A stretch of 48,337 bases of DNA from Chloroflexota bacterium (GTDB taxonomy: Bacteria; Chloroflexota; Dehalococcoidia; SHYB01): the NCBI GenBank assembly GCA_022572465.1, contig JACZVV010000008.1, positions 1 through 48,337 on the forward strand, written 5' to 3'. Below are positions 27,006-35,836 of this stretch, in pieces; position 1 is the stretch's first letter; each line of letters begins with the position of its first letter. Both the position numbers and the translations under genes were made by a program. Below the pieces are notes generated by a model. The model did no database searches. It had not been told where the DNA came from and saw only the letters and a list, made by a program, of their open reading frames with translations.

Positions 27006-28964
27006 ATGCCCGAGTTCGCCTCCTGGCTCATCTTCCTTTTGCCGCTGCTGTCGTTCGTCCTCATCGTCGGGCTGCGTCCCTTCGTCGGCGCCGAGTGGCG
27101 CGGCGCCGGCGTCATCACCATCGTGTCGATCCTGGCGGCCTTCGCGCTGGCGCTGACGGCCCTGGCCGCCACCATCGGCAACGACGCCCACGACCTGGGC
27201 TATCGCCCCCACGACTGGCTCACCATCGGCCCGCTCGTCATCCGCGTGGGCCTGGTCATGGACTCCCTGACGGCCGTGATGGTGGTGGTGGTCACCGGCG
27301 TCAGCCTCCTGGTCCAGATCTACAGCACGGAGTACATGCGCGGCGACAAGGGTTACGTGCGCTACTTCGCCTACATGTCGCTCTTCACCGCTTCGATGCT
27401 GGGCCTGGTGATGGCATCGAACCTGGTGTTCCTCTATATGTTCTGGGAGCTGGTGGGGCTGTCGTCCTATCTGCTCATCGGTTTCTGGGGCCAGGGCAAA
27501 GCGGCGGAAGAGCATCCTCGGGCGGGCGATGCGGCCAAGAAAGCGTTCATCGTCACCCGTTTGGGCGACGTGGGTTTCCTGGCGGCCATCGTGTGGGCCT
27601 ACGTGGCGACGGGAACGCTGGAGATCGCCGAGATCCACGCGATGGTCGCCGCGGGCGCCTTCGCCGGCGTCGGCGTCACGTGGCTGGCGCTGGGCATCTT
27701 CGCCGGCGCGGTCGGCAAGTCGGGCCAGTTCCCGCTGCACGTTTGGCTGCCCGACGCCATGGAAGGTCCAACGCCCGTCAGCGCACTGATCCACGCCGCC
27801 ACGATGGTAGCGGCGGGCGTCTTCCTGGTGGCCCGCCTGTTCCCCATTTTCGAGGCCTCGGAAGGCGCGATGACGACGGTCGCCTGGATCGGCGGCGGGA
27901 CCGCGATCTTCGCCGCGTCGATGGCCCTGGTCTCCAACGACATCAAGCGCGTCCTGGCCTACTCGACGATCAGCCAGCTGGGCTACATGATGCTGGCCCT
28001 GGGCATGGGAGCCGTGGGCCCGGCGATCTTTCATCTCGTCGTCCACGCCTTCTTCAAAGCCCTGCTGTTCATGGGCGCGGGCAGTGTCCACCATACCGCC
28101 CACACCTACGACATGCGCTTCATGGGAGGCCTGCGACGGCCGATGCCCTGGACCTTCGCCACGATGCTGGTGGCCGGCGTGGCCCTCATCGGCGTCTTCC
28201 CCCTCTCCGGGTTCTGGAGCAAAGACAGCGTCCTCCACGCCGCGTCGATCAACGGTCTGATCGGCGGCGCCGAGGCGCTCTACTGGATCGCCGTGCTGGC
28301 CGCGGGTCTCACCGGCTTTTACGTCTTCCGAATGCTGTTCATGACCTTCGCCGGCGAGTACCGCGGCGGCGCCGAAGCCGAAGCCACAGCCGAGAGCGGG
28401 GCCGCCGCCGGCCCGCCGCCGCGGCGCCGCCTCCACGAGTCGCCTTGGATCATGGTCGCTCCGCTGGCCGTGCTGGCCGTCCCGGTTCTCTTCGCCGGCC
28501 TGGCCGACCTCCCGTGGGACCTCTTCGGCTTCGGGGCCTTCGCCATGACCGGCTTCCTCACCGGTCACGTGGAGACGTTCTCGACCAGCGTCGCGGCGGT
28601 CTCATCGGCGGCGGGGGCTCTGGGCATCGTCGTGGCCTACTCAATGTACGTTCAAGGGCTGCTCTCACCCAGCGTTCTGGGCCAGCGCCTGCGGCCGCTC
28701 CATACCCTGCTGGTCAATCGCTACTACCTCGACCATCTATACGAGGGCGTTGTCGTGCGGCACGTGCTGATTCGGGTTCTCGGCCTGACAGCCGAAGTCA
28801 TCGAAGGGCAGTTCATAGAGCGGGCGGTCAACGGCGTGGCCCTGATCGGAAGAAACGTGGGTCGAATCCCCGTCGCGATGCAGAACGGCCAGGTGCAGGC
28901 CTACGGCGCCATGATCTCCATCGGCATCGTGCTGATCCTGGCGGGGTTCTGGATTTGGGGATAG
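27006..28964 (+). CDS. nuoL: NADH-quinone oxidoreductase subunit L
   Basis: This 652-aa antiporter-like subunit has about 14-16 helices and a long C-terminal region that includes the lateral helix clamping the membrane arm. Motifs are YMFWELVGLSSYLLIGFWGQ, FPLHVWLPDAMEGPTPVSAL (proton channel) and DIKRVLAYSTISQLGYMML. A Gly/Ala/Arg-rich linker (about 457-475) breaks the C-terminal part. The ATG is 3 nt after the DUF2007-like gene. Confidence 0.95.
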   Translation: MPEFASWLIFLLPLLSFVLIVGLRPFVGAEWRGAGVITIVSILAAFALALTALAATIGNDAHDLGYRPHDWLTIGPLVIRVGLVMDSLTAVMVVVVTGVSLLVQIYSTEYMRGDKGYVRYFAYMSLFTASMLGLVMASNLVFLYMFWELVGLSSYLLIGFWGQGKAAEEHPRAGDAAKKAFIVTRLGDVGFLAAIVWAYVATGTLEIAEIHAMVAAGAFAGVGVTWLALGIFAGAVGKSGQFPLHVWLPDAMEGPTPVSALIHAATMVAAGVFLVARLFPIFEASEGAMTTVAWIGGGTAIFAASMALVSNDIKRVLAYSTISQLGYMMLALGMGAVGPAIFHLVVHAFFKALLFMGAGSVHHTAHTYDMRFMGGLRRPMPWTFATMLVAGVALIGVFPLSGFWSKDSVLHAASINGLIGGAEALYWIAVLAAGLTGFYVFRMLFMTFAGEYRGGAEAEATAESGAAAGPPPRRRLHESPWIMVAPLAVLAVPVLFAGLADLPWDLFGFGAFAMTGFLTGHVETFSTSVAAVSSAAGALGIVVAYSMYVQGLLSPSVLGQRLRPLHTLLVNRYYLDHLYEGVVVRHVLIRVLGLTAEVIEGQFIERAVNGVALIGRNVGRIPVAMQNGQVQAYGAMISIGIVLILAGFWIWG

Positions 28965-29022
28965 AGAATCAGGAACGAGGAGCGGGCTTGACTGAGCAAA
29001 CGAACGCGGGAGTGGCAACGGC

Positions 29023-30480
29023 GTGCTAACGGCAATCGTCTTCCTTCCGGCGGTGGGGGCCATCTTGATGGCCCTTCTGGCGAGGAGCGACCGGCAGGTG
29101 CGCTTCCTGTCGCTGCTGATAACGCTGAGCGTCCTGGTCCTCGCCCTCGTCGTCTGGGCGACGATCGACCTGGACGACCCGAACCCGCAATGGGTCCAGC
29201 GATACCAGTGGATCTCGGCCTTCGACGTGCAGTACTTTCTTGGGGTCGACGGCCTGAGCGCGCCGCTCTTGGGTCTCACCGGGCTCCTGGGCGTGGCCGC
29301 GGTCCTCATCTCCTGGGGCATCAAGCACCGGACCCGCGAGTTCTTCTTCTGGCTGCTGATCCTCCAGACGGGCATCACCGGCGTATTCGTGTCGCTGGAC
29401 CTGCTGCTCTTCTTCATGTTCTGGGAGGTTGAGCTGATCCCCATGTTTCTGCTTATCAGCATCTGGGGCAGCGGACGGCGAGAGTACTCCGCGATGAAGT
29501 TCCTCCTGTACACCATGCTGAGCAGCGCCCTGATGTTGGCGGGAATGCTCGTTCTTTACTTCTCGGCCGGCACCTTCGACATGATCGCCTTGCGCGACGC
29601 GCCTCCGTCCATCGCCTTGATCACCGCCCCAGGCGTCTTCTTCCTCTTGCTGGCGGCCTTCGCGGTGAAGCTGCCCGTGTGGCCCTTCCACACCTGGCTG
29701 CCCGACGCCCACACCGACGCGCCCACCGCCGCCAGCGTCATGCTGGCCGGGGTCATGCTGAAGATGGGCGCCTACGGTATCTTTCGCATCTGCATCAGCC
29801 TGTTCCCTGAAGTGGCCCGCGACTACTCCGATCTGCTGGTCACCCTGGCGGTGGTCAGCGTGCTCTACGGGGCCGTGATGGTGTTCCGTCAGCACGACCT
29901 CAAGCGGCTCATCGCCTATAGCAGCATCAGCCACATGGGCTTCGTGTTGCTGGGGATCGCCTCTCTGGGGCAGGTCGGGATGACCGGCGCGGCGATGCAG
30001 ATGTTCGCCCACGGCACGATCACCGCGATGCTGTTCATGGTCGCCGGTCTCGTCTACGAGAAGGCCCACACTAGGCATATCCCGGACCTGGGAGGCCTGG
30101 CGTCGCGCATGCCCCTTCTGACGATCGCGTTCATGATCGCCGGCCTGGCCGCCTTGGGGCTGCCTTCGATGAGCGGCTTCGTCGCCGAGATCCTGATCTT
30201 CCTCGGCTCGTTCGGCGTGTACCGCGAGGCGACGATCCTGGCCATGTTCGGCTTGGTGCTCAGCGCGGGCTACATCCTGTGGACGGCCCAGCGGGTGTTC
30301 TTCGGCCCCGAGAAGCCGCGGTTCGCCGCCATCGGCGACGTGACGCTGGTGGAGGCGGCGCCCCTGGCGGGCATGATCGCCGCCATCATGGTCGTCGGCA
30401 TCTATCCATCCTTCGTCACCGACTTCTTCGACGCCGGGCTCGCGCCCATCGTCGATCTGCTGGGGGCCGCCGGTGGGTAA
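29023..30480 (+). CDS. nuoM: NADH-quinone oxidoreductase subunit M
   Basis: This 485-aa antiporter-like subunit has FMFWEVELIPMFLLISIWGS with the key glutamate, WPFHTWLPDAHTDAPTAASV, and HDLKRLIAYSSISHMGFVLL. It starts with GTG at 29023, 58 nt after nuoL, the largest gap inside the operon. The last 8 nt overlap the Nudix gene. Confidence 0.95.
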   Translation: MLTAIVFLPAVGAILMALLARSDRQVRFLSLLITLSVLVLALVVWATIDLDDPNPQWVQRYQWISAFDVQYFLGVDGLSAPLLGLTGLLGVAAVLISWGIKHRTREFFFWLLILQTGITGVFVSLDLLLFFMFWEVELIPMFLLISIWGSGRREYSAMKFLLYTMLSSALMLAGMLVLYFSAGTFDMIALRDAPPSIALITAPGVFFLLLAAFAVKLPVWPFHTWLPDAHTDAPTAASVMLAGVMLKMGAYGIFRICISLFPEVARDYSDLLVTLAVVSVLYGAVMVFRQHDLKRLIAYSSISHMGFVLLGIASLGQVGMTGAAMQMFAHGTITAMLFMVAGLVYEKAHTRHIPDLGGLASRMPLLTIAFMIAGLAALGLPSMSGFVAEILIFLGSFGVYREATILAMFGLVLSAGYILWTAQRVFFGPEKPRFAAIGDVTLVEAAPLAGMIAAIMVVGIYPSFVTDFFDAGLAPIVDLLGAAGG

Positions 30481-30916
30481 CCAGCACGGGATGCCGGAGG
30501 GCCGCATCGTCGTATCCGTCGGCGCCGTCGTCCTCGACGACGGCCGGGTGCTCCTGGTGAAGCACGTACCGGAGCGGCGTGGATTTTGGCAGGACCGGTG
30601 GATCTTCCCCGGAGGCAAGCTCGAGCTCGGCGAATGCGTGGCCGCGGGCATTCGGCGGGAGGTCCGCGAGGAGACCAACCTAGAGATCGAAGTCACCTCA
30701 CCCCTTCCCGTGGCGGAGCGGATCGTCAGGGACGGATCCCAGGTCACGCTGCACGTCCTCTATATCACCTACATGGCGCGTCGGATCGGCGGCGAGCTGC
30801 GGCCCGGCAGCGACGTGGGCCAAGCGCGGTGGGTGACTCCCGCCGAGCTCGGGGACCTCTGGGACGAGCTCCATGAAGATACGCGGCCGATCGCCCGCAA
30901 CGCCGGGATACTCTGA
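30473..30916 (+). CDS. Nudix hydrolase inside the nuo operon
   Basis: This 147-aa Nudix fold has the box GGKLELGECVAAGIRREVRE followed by ETNLEI. It carries the metal-binding REVREE core, with N in place of the final Gly. Nudix enzymes hydrolyse nucleoside diphosphate linked compounds (NADH, ADP-ribose, oxidised dNTPs). The substrate cannot be assigned, though the FPGGKLE form and overall length resemble MutT/NudG-like or ADP-ribose types. The GTG start overlaps the nuoM stop by 8 nt; ATG at 30491 is an alternative. NuoN starts 11 nt after it. Its insertion between nuoM and nuoN is unusual. Confidence 0.85.
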   Translation: MGNQHGMPEGRIVVSVGAVVLDDGRVLLVKHVPERRGFWQDRWIFPGGKLELGECVAAGIRREVREETNLEIEVTSPLPVAERIVRDGSQVTLHVLYITYMARRIGGELRPGSDVGQARWVTPAELGDLWDELHEDTRPIARNAGIL

Positions 30917-30927
30917 GGCGCTGACCG

Positions 30928-32379
30928 ATGCCATTACGTGATTTATATCTGCTGTCGCCGGAGATCAGCATCGTCGGCGTGGCCTTCATCATCATCATGC
31001 TCGATCTGTGGATCGAGCGAAAAGGGCTGCTCCCTATCCTCACCATTGTCCTGTTGGGTCTGCCACTGGGCTTCACCATCAGCCTGTGGGGAACCGAAGA
31101 GCAGGCCTTCGACGGCGTGCTCGTTGTCGACACCTTCAGCATCTTCTTCAAGGTCCTGCTCATCGGCGTCGTCACCGCCGTCGTCATTGCGTCTCAGGAG
31201 ACGGCGGCCAGGTTCCGCCGTTTCCAGGGCGAGTACTACGGCTTGCTGCTCATGGCCACCGCCGGCCTGATGCTGATGGCCGCCACCCGTGAGCTGATCA
31301 CGATCTATCTCTCGCTGGAGCTGAGCACCCTCTCGGCCATCGCCCTGGTCGCCTTTTTCAAAGACACCCGATCGACCGAGTCCGGCTTGAAGTACCTGGT
31401 GCTATCCGGCGTGAGCTCCGCGATCATGCTGTACGGCATGGCGATGGTCCTGGGCGTCACCGGCACCAGCTCGCTGGTCGAGATCGCCAAGGCCGCCCCT
31501 GTCTCCAGCCTTGCCGACAATCCGGCGTTGCTGCTAGGCGTCGTCTTCATCGTCGCGGGGTTCGGGTTCAAGATCGCCTCCTTTCCCTTCCAGATGTGGG
31601 TGCCGGACGTCTATCAAGGCGCGCCGACGCCCGTCACCGCCTACCTGTCGGTGGCCAGCAAGGCCGCGGGGTTCGCCGTGCTCCTGCGCGTCTTCTACCT
31701 GGCCTTCGGGGACTTTAGCTCGGACTGGAGCATGCTGTTCGGGGTGCTGGCGGTGATCTCCATGAGCCTGGGGAACTTCGCCGCCATCTTCCAGACCGAC
31801 ATCAAGCGCCTGCTGGCCTACAGCACCATCGCCCACGCCGGTTACATCCTGATCGGCCTGGCGGCGGTTGCCTCGCGAGTGCCGGGTGGCGAGGCCTTCG
31901 GCCCTCAGGGAGTCCTGTTCTACCTCACCGCCTACGCCTTCACCAACCTGGGCGCGTTTTTCGTGGTCATCGCCATCGCCAACAAGATCGGCAGCGAGAC
32001 CATCGACGATTTCGCTGGCATGTCCAAGCGCTCGCCACTGCTGGCCGGCCTGCTAGCCCTCTGCCTGGTGTCGCTGATCGGGGTGCCGCCCGCCGTGGGG
32101 TTCTGGGCCAAGCTCTACCTGTTCAACGCGGCTGTCCAGGCCGACATGGTCTGGCTGGCCATCGCCGGGGCCATCAACACCGCCATCTCCGCCTTCTACT
32201 ACCTCCGCGTGATCAAGGTCATGTACCTCAGCCCCGCCCCCACCGAGGAGCGAGTGCGGTTGACTCCGCCCATCGGGCTGGCCGTGGCCATGACGACCAC
32301 CGGCGTGCTGTTCTTCGGCATCGCGCCGTGGTTCCTCCTCGATTTCGCCATCCGGGCCACCAGCGGCTTCCCCGGCTAG
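30928..32379 (+). CDS. nuoN: NADH-quinone oxidoreductase subunit N
   Basis: This 483-aa antiporter-like subunit has about 14 helices. Motifs are ITIYLSLELSTLSAIALVAF, FPFQMWVPDVYQGAPTPVTA, DIKRLLAYSTIAHAGYILIG and VSLIGVPPAVGFWAKLYLF. It is the last nuo gene. nuoE, nuoF and nuoG do not occur before or after it in the window. Confidence 0.95.
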   Translation: MPLRDLYLLSPEISIVGVAFIIIMLDLWIERKGLLPILTIVLLGLPLGFTISLWGTEEQAFDGVLVVDTFSIFFKVLLIGVVTAVVIASQETAARFRRFQGEYYGLLLMATAGLMLMAATRELITIYLSLELSTLSAIALVAFFKDTRSTESGLKYLVLSGVSSAIMLYGMAMVLGVTGTSSLVEIAKAAPVSSLADNPALLLGVVFIVAGFGFKIASFPFQMWVPDVYQGAPTPVTAYLSVASKAAGFAVLLRVFYLAFGDFSSDWSMLFGVLAVISMSLGNFAAIFQTDIKRLLAYSTIAHAGYILIGLAAVASRVPGGEAFGPQGVLFYLTAYAFTNLGAFFVVIAIANKIGSETIDDFAGMSKRSPLLAGLLALCLVSLIGVPPAVGFWAKLYLFNAAVQADMVWLAIAGAINTAISAFYYLRVIKVMYLSPAPTEERVRLTPPIGLAVAMTTTGVLFFGIAPWFLLDFAIRATSGFPG

Positions 32380-32381
32380 GC

Positions 32382-32413
32382 GGCCCAACGGCCCAACGGC
32401 CCAACGGCCCAAC
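32382..32413. repeat. Four tandem copies of GGCCCAAC
   Basis: Four perfect 8-bp units fill the gap between the nuoN stop codon (3 nt before) and the -35 box of the next promoter (4 nt after). Perfect short arrays of this kind arise by slippage. Copy number could alter spacing upstream of the nadK promoter. Confidence 0.9.
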
Positions 32414-32416
32414 TGA

Positions 32417-32446
32417 TTGACACTTCCGAAGCATTCCCGATACACT
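32417..32446 (+). promoter_or_regulatory. Promoter of nadK
   Basis: Perfect TTGACA (32417-32422), an 18-nt spacer and TACACT (32441-32446) predict a start near 32453, giving a leader of about 29 nt. It separates the nadK unit from the nuo operon. Confidence 0.75.
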
Positions 32447-32481
32447 GCTCCAGTGGGCCAAACACATTTCAACAGGTAGCC

Positions 32482-33330
32482 GTGTTGAAGCGAATCGGCA
32501 TCGTCTTTAACGCCCGCATGGCGGCCGCCACCGCACTGGCAAGCTCCCTCTCCCAGATGCTCCGTGGGGAGGGGCACGATTGCTGGGACAGCCCGGCGGA
32601 GCAGGACGACAAGCTCAGAGAGCTGGCCGGCGGGACCGACCTGATCGTGACCGTCGGCGGCGACGGCACCATCCTGCGGACCGCCCGTCACGCCGTTCCG
32701 GCACAGGTCCCTATCCTCGGCGTCAACATGGGCAACGTCGGCTTCATGACCGAGTTCAGCGGCTCGGTCGCCATGGAGCAAGTCCCACGATACGTCAACT
32801 CCGAGTGCTGGATCGAAGAGCGAGCTGTCCTGGACGTCGAGGTAACCCAGGAGGCCAACACCACGCCCAAGGTCCATCGCTCATGGGCCCTCAACGAGGT
32901 CGTCGTCGGTCGAGATGCTCCGGCCCGGCTCGTGAGCATCGACGCTCGAATCGACTCGGCGGAGGTGACCACGTACAAGGCCGACGGCGTCATCGTCGCC
33001 ACCGCCACCGGCAGCACCGCCTACGCCCTGGCCGTTGGCGGGCCGGTGCTGGATCCGCGTTGCCAGGAGCTCTTGCTGCTGCCGGTGTCGCCCCACATGA
33101 GCCTGGCTAACCCCATCGTGGTGCACCAGGATTCGATCGTGGAACTGATCGTCGGGGCCGGCCACGAGGCCACCGCCAGCCTGGACGGACAGGTCGACTA
33201 CAAGCTTCAGGCCGGGGACCGGATCATGGCCCGGCGGAGCGATAAGGTCGCCCGCTTCCTCCGCGGCAAGAGCCCGACCTATTTCTACGCGACCCTGACC
33301 CAACGGCTGAACATGCGCGGCAAGTCGTGA
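32482..33330 (+). CDS. nadK: NAD kinase
   Basis: This 282-aa protein phosphorylates NAD to NADP. It has the catalytic TVGGDGTILRTARH motif, NMGNVGFMTEF, the NE/D-type LNEVVVGRD and the conserved glycine-rich TGSTAYALAVGGP. Length and order are normal. The GTG start follows CAGGTAG. It has its own promoter and precedes a Nudix hydrolase, a sensible pairing for nicotinamide nucleotide balance. Confidence 0.95.
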   Translation: MLKRIGIVFNARMAAATALASSLSQMLRGEGHDCWDSPAEQDDKLRELAGGTDLIVTVGGDGTILRTARHAVPAQVPILGVNMGNVGFMTEFSGSVAMEQVPRYVNSECWIEERAVLDVEVTQEANTTPKVHRSWALNEVVVGRDAPARLVSIDARIDSAEVTTYKADGVIVATATGSTAYALAVGGPVLDPRCQELLLLPVSPHMSLANPIVVHQDSIVELIVGAGHEATASLDGQVDYKLQAGDRIMARRSDKVARFLRGKSPTYFYATLTQRLNMRGKS

Positions 33331-33409
33331 ATCGAAGGCCGGCCAACCAGCCCTCCGGAGCCAACGCGAGACCGGCCGGCCAGGCCGGAACGCCAAAAAA
33401 GGGGCAACG

Positions 33410-33946
33410 TTGACCCAATACTCCACCGTGGGGAGCCGCCGCATATTCGAAGGCCGGGTAGTCAACCTCCGCGTCGACACCATAGACCTCGGTAGCCATG
33501 GCCGGGTGGAACGAGAGGTGGTCGAGCACCACGGCGCCGTGGTCATGGCGCCGGTTGACGACCAGGGCCGCCTGCTGATGGTGCGCCAATATCGCCATGC
33601 CGCCGGCCAGGAGCTCCTGGAGCTGCCGGCGGGCACGTTGGAGCCCGGCGAGTCCCCGGAGACGACGGCGCAGCGGGAGCTCCGGGAGGAGATCGGCTTC
33701 TCGGCGGGGCGGTTGGTGCCCATGGGCGGTTTCTACAGCGCCCCCGGGTTTTGCGACGAGTATCTCCACTTCTTCATCGCCACGGACCTTTGGCCCGACC
33801 CGAAGCCCGGTGACGTCGACGAGGAGATCGAGGTGGTCGCCGTGCCCCTGCACGAGGCCGACGAGCTGGCGCGAGCGGGCAAGATCATCGATGGCAAGAC
33901 CCTCGCCGGCCTCTTCCTGCTGCGATTGAAACAGGAGTCCGATTGA
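33410..33946 (+). CDS. Nudix hydrolase, ADP-ribose pyrophosphatase-like
   Basis: This 178-aa protein has a perfect Nudix box, GTLEPGESPETTAQRELREE followed by IGF. It is preceded by VRQYRHAAGQELLELPAG, typical of ADP-ribose pyrophosphatases (NudF/MutT subfamily). It splits ADP-ribose to AMP and ribose 5-phosphate, recycling products of NAD breakdown. Start TTG at 33410 lies 79 nt after nadK. The intervening bases have GGCCGGCC repeats but no promoter. Confidence 0.9.
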   Translation: MTQYSTVGSRRIFEGRVVNLRVDTIDLGSHGRVEREVVEHHGAVVMAPVDDQGRLLMVRQYRHAAGQELLELPAGTLEPGESPETTAQRELREEIGFSAGRLVPMGGFYSAPGFCDEYLHFFIATDLWPDPKPGDVDEEIEVVAVPLHEADELARAGKIIDGKTLAGLFLLRLKQESD

Positions 33947-34088
33947 CGGACACGCTGGCTCTGGAGATAGCCGTTGGCGCGCGATATGGAAGACGAGGCG
34001 GCTACGTGCCGTTGATCGCGGGCGTTGTCCTCAACATTACCTGGCGACCGGCGCGCCGTTCGGACGTCCTCGCACCCGTCTCTTTCCG

Positions 34089-34117
34089 TTGTCAACGCCA
34101 ATCGCCTGTGATAAACT
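34089..34117 (+). promoter_or_regulatory. Promoter of the sdh operon
   Basis: TTGTCA (34089-34094), a 17-nt spacer and TAAACT (34112-34117) predict a start near 34124. A CGGGGAGGATC ribosome binding site leads to the sdhA ATG at 34148, so the leader is short (about 25 nt). The preceding 140 nt show nothing else. Confidence 0.75.
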
Positions 34118-34147
34118 TCACGCACTGTTGCCCGGGGAGGATCATCG

Positions 34148-35836
34148 ATGCCGGAGCATGATGTCCTGATCGTCGGCGCGGGCCTCGCCGGCATGCGGGC
34201 CGGCATCGAGAGCTTCCGCAACGGCGTGGATGTCGCCATCATCACCAAGGTCCACCCCGTCCGAAGCCACTCCAACGCGGCCCAAGGCGGCATTAACGCG
34301 GCCATGGGCGGCGAGGGCTCCGACGACTCCTGGGAGATCCACGCCTACGACACCGTCAAGGGCAGCGACTGGCTCGGGGACCAGGATGCCATCGAGATCA
34401 TGGCCCGCGAGGCGCCCCAGGATATCTATGAGCTGGAGCACATGGGCGTCATCTTCGCCCGGGACGAGTACGGCCGTCTGACCACCCGGAACTTCGGCGG
34501 CGCCTCTCGCCAGCGCACCTTCTTCGTGGCCGATATTACCGGACAGGCCATCCTCCACGTGATGCACGAGCAGGTCCTCAAATCGGGGATGCGCGTCTAC
34601 GAAGAGTGGTTCGTCCTCTCCCTGATCAAACAGGACGGCGCTTGTGTCGGCGTGGTGGCCATGGACATCATCAGCGGCGCCGTCGAAGTGATCCGCGCCA
34701 AAGCGGTCGTCCTGGCCACCGGCGGCATCGGCCGGGTGTACGAGCCGAGCACCAACGGACTCATCTGCACCGGCGACGGCCACGCCCTGGCCTACCGCAT
34801 CGGCGCTCCGATGATGGACATGGAGATGGTCCAGTACCACCCGACGACCCTCAAGGGCAACGGAGCGCTCCTCACCGAGGGCGCCCGGGGCGAGGGGGCC
34901 TACCTCATCAACAGCGAGGGCGACCGGTTCATGAAGACCTACGCCCCCAGCAAGATGGAGCTTGCCTCTCGCGACGTCGTCTCGCGGTCCGAGATCACGG
35001 AGATCCAAGAAGGCCGCGGCGTGGACGGCTGTGTGTTCCTCGACTGCCGCCACCTGGGCGAGAAGCTCATCATGGAGCGTCTAGGCCAGATCTACGAGCT
35101 GGCGTTGGAGTTCGCCAACGTCGATATGGTGAAGGATCCGGTGCCGGTCCGGCCGGGCATGCACTACATCATGGGCGGGGTCAAGACCGATGTCGACGGC
35201 GCGACCCAGATCCCAGGGCTCTACGCCGCGGGCGAGGGCGCCAACATCAGCATCCACGGCGGGAACCGCCTTGGCGCCAACTCGCTGCTGGAGACCGTCG
35301 TCTTCGGGCGGCGGGCCGGCGCGGCCGCGGCCGAGTACGCTCAGCAATCGGGCGCACACCCGGCGGCGCCCGAGTCCGACCTCATCGAGGCCCAATGTCA
35401 GAAGTTCCAGATGCTGATGGACCGGCCCGACCCAGGCTTCACCACCGCCAAGCTGAGGCTGGAGATGGGCGTTTCCATGGACAAGAACGTCAGCGTCTAC
35501 CGGGACGAGGCCGGAATGCAGGAAACGCTGAAAACGCTCCAGGACCTGCGCGCCCGGTTCGACAAGATCTGCGTGCACGACAAGGGCAAGGTCTACAACT
35601 GGAACCTCTACTCCACGCTGGAGATGGAGAACATGCTCGACGTGGCCGAAGCCATCGTCGTCAGCGCACTGGCCAGGAAAGAGAGCCGCGGCGCCCATGC
35701 CCGGCTGGACTACACCGAGCGCGACGACGACGAATGGCTCAAGCACACCCTGGTCTATCACTCGCCCGAAGGGCCCTTGATCGACTTTTCGCCCGTCACC
35801 ATCACCCAGTGGCCGCCCGAGAGGAGAGTCTATTGA
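34148..35836 (+). CDS. sdhA: Succinate dehydrogenase flavoprotein subunit
   Basis: This 562-aa protein has an N-terminal FAD site VLIVGAGLAGMRAGIE, the histidine that carries covalent FAD in VRSHSNAAQGGINAAMGG, the substrate-side VLATGGIGRVYEPSTNG, and HPTTLKGNGALLTEGARGEG. The C-terminal helical domain ends in HTLVYH...ITQWPPERRVY. It oxidises succinate to fumarate (or the reverse). The RNFGGASRQRTFFVADITGQ loop resembles the archaeal and HdrB-linked (type E) enzymes more than the mitochondrial type. Its TGA stop overlaps the sdhB TTG start. Confidence 0.93.
   Translation: MPEHDVLIVGAGLAGMRAGIESFRNGVDVAIITKVHPVRSHSNAAQGGINAAMGGEGSDDSWEIHAYDTVKGSDWLGDQDAIEIMAREAPQDIYELEHMGVIFARDEYGRLTTRNFGGASRQRTFFVADITGQAILHVMHEQVLKSGMRVYEEWFVLSLIKQDGACVGVVAMDIISGAVEVIRAKAVVLATGGIGRVYEPSTNGLICTGDGHALAYRIGAPMMDMEMVQYHPTTLKGNGALLTEGARGEGAYLINSEGDRFMKTYAPSKMELASRDVVSRSEITEIQEGRGVDGCVFLDCRHLGEKLIMERLGQIYELALEFANVDMVKDPVPVRPGMHYIMGGVKTDVDGATQIPGLYAAGEGANISIHGGNRLGANSLLETVVFGRRAGAAAAEYAQQSGAHPAAPESDLIEAQCQKFQMLMDRPDPGFTTAKLRLEMGVSMDKNVSVYRDEAGMQETLKTLQDLRARFDKICVHDKGKVYNWNLYSTLEMENMLDVAEAIVVSALARKESRGAHARLDYTERDDDEWLKHTLVYHSPEGPLIDFSPVTITQWPPERRVY

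Noticed and set aside
26772-28568. 598-codon minus-strand frame over nuoK-nuoL
   Set aside because: His/Asp/Gly/Arg-rich shadow of strongly conserved nuoL on the opposite strand; no family signature.
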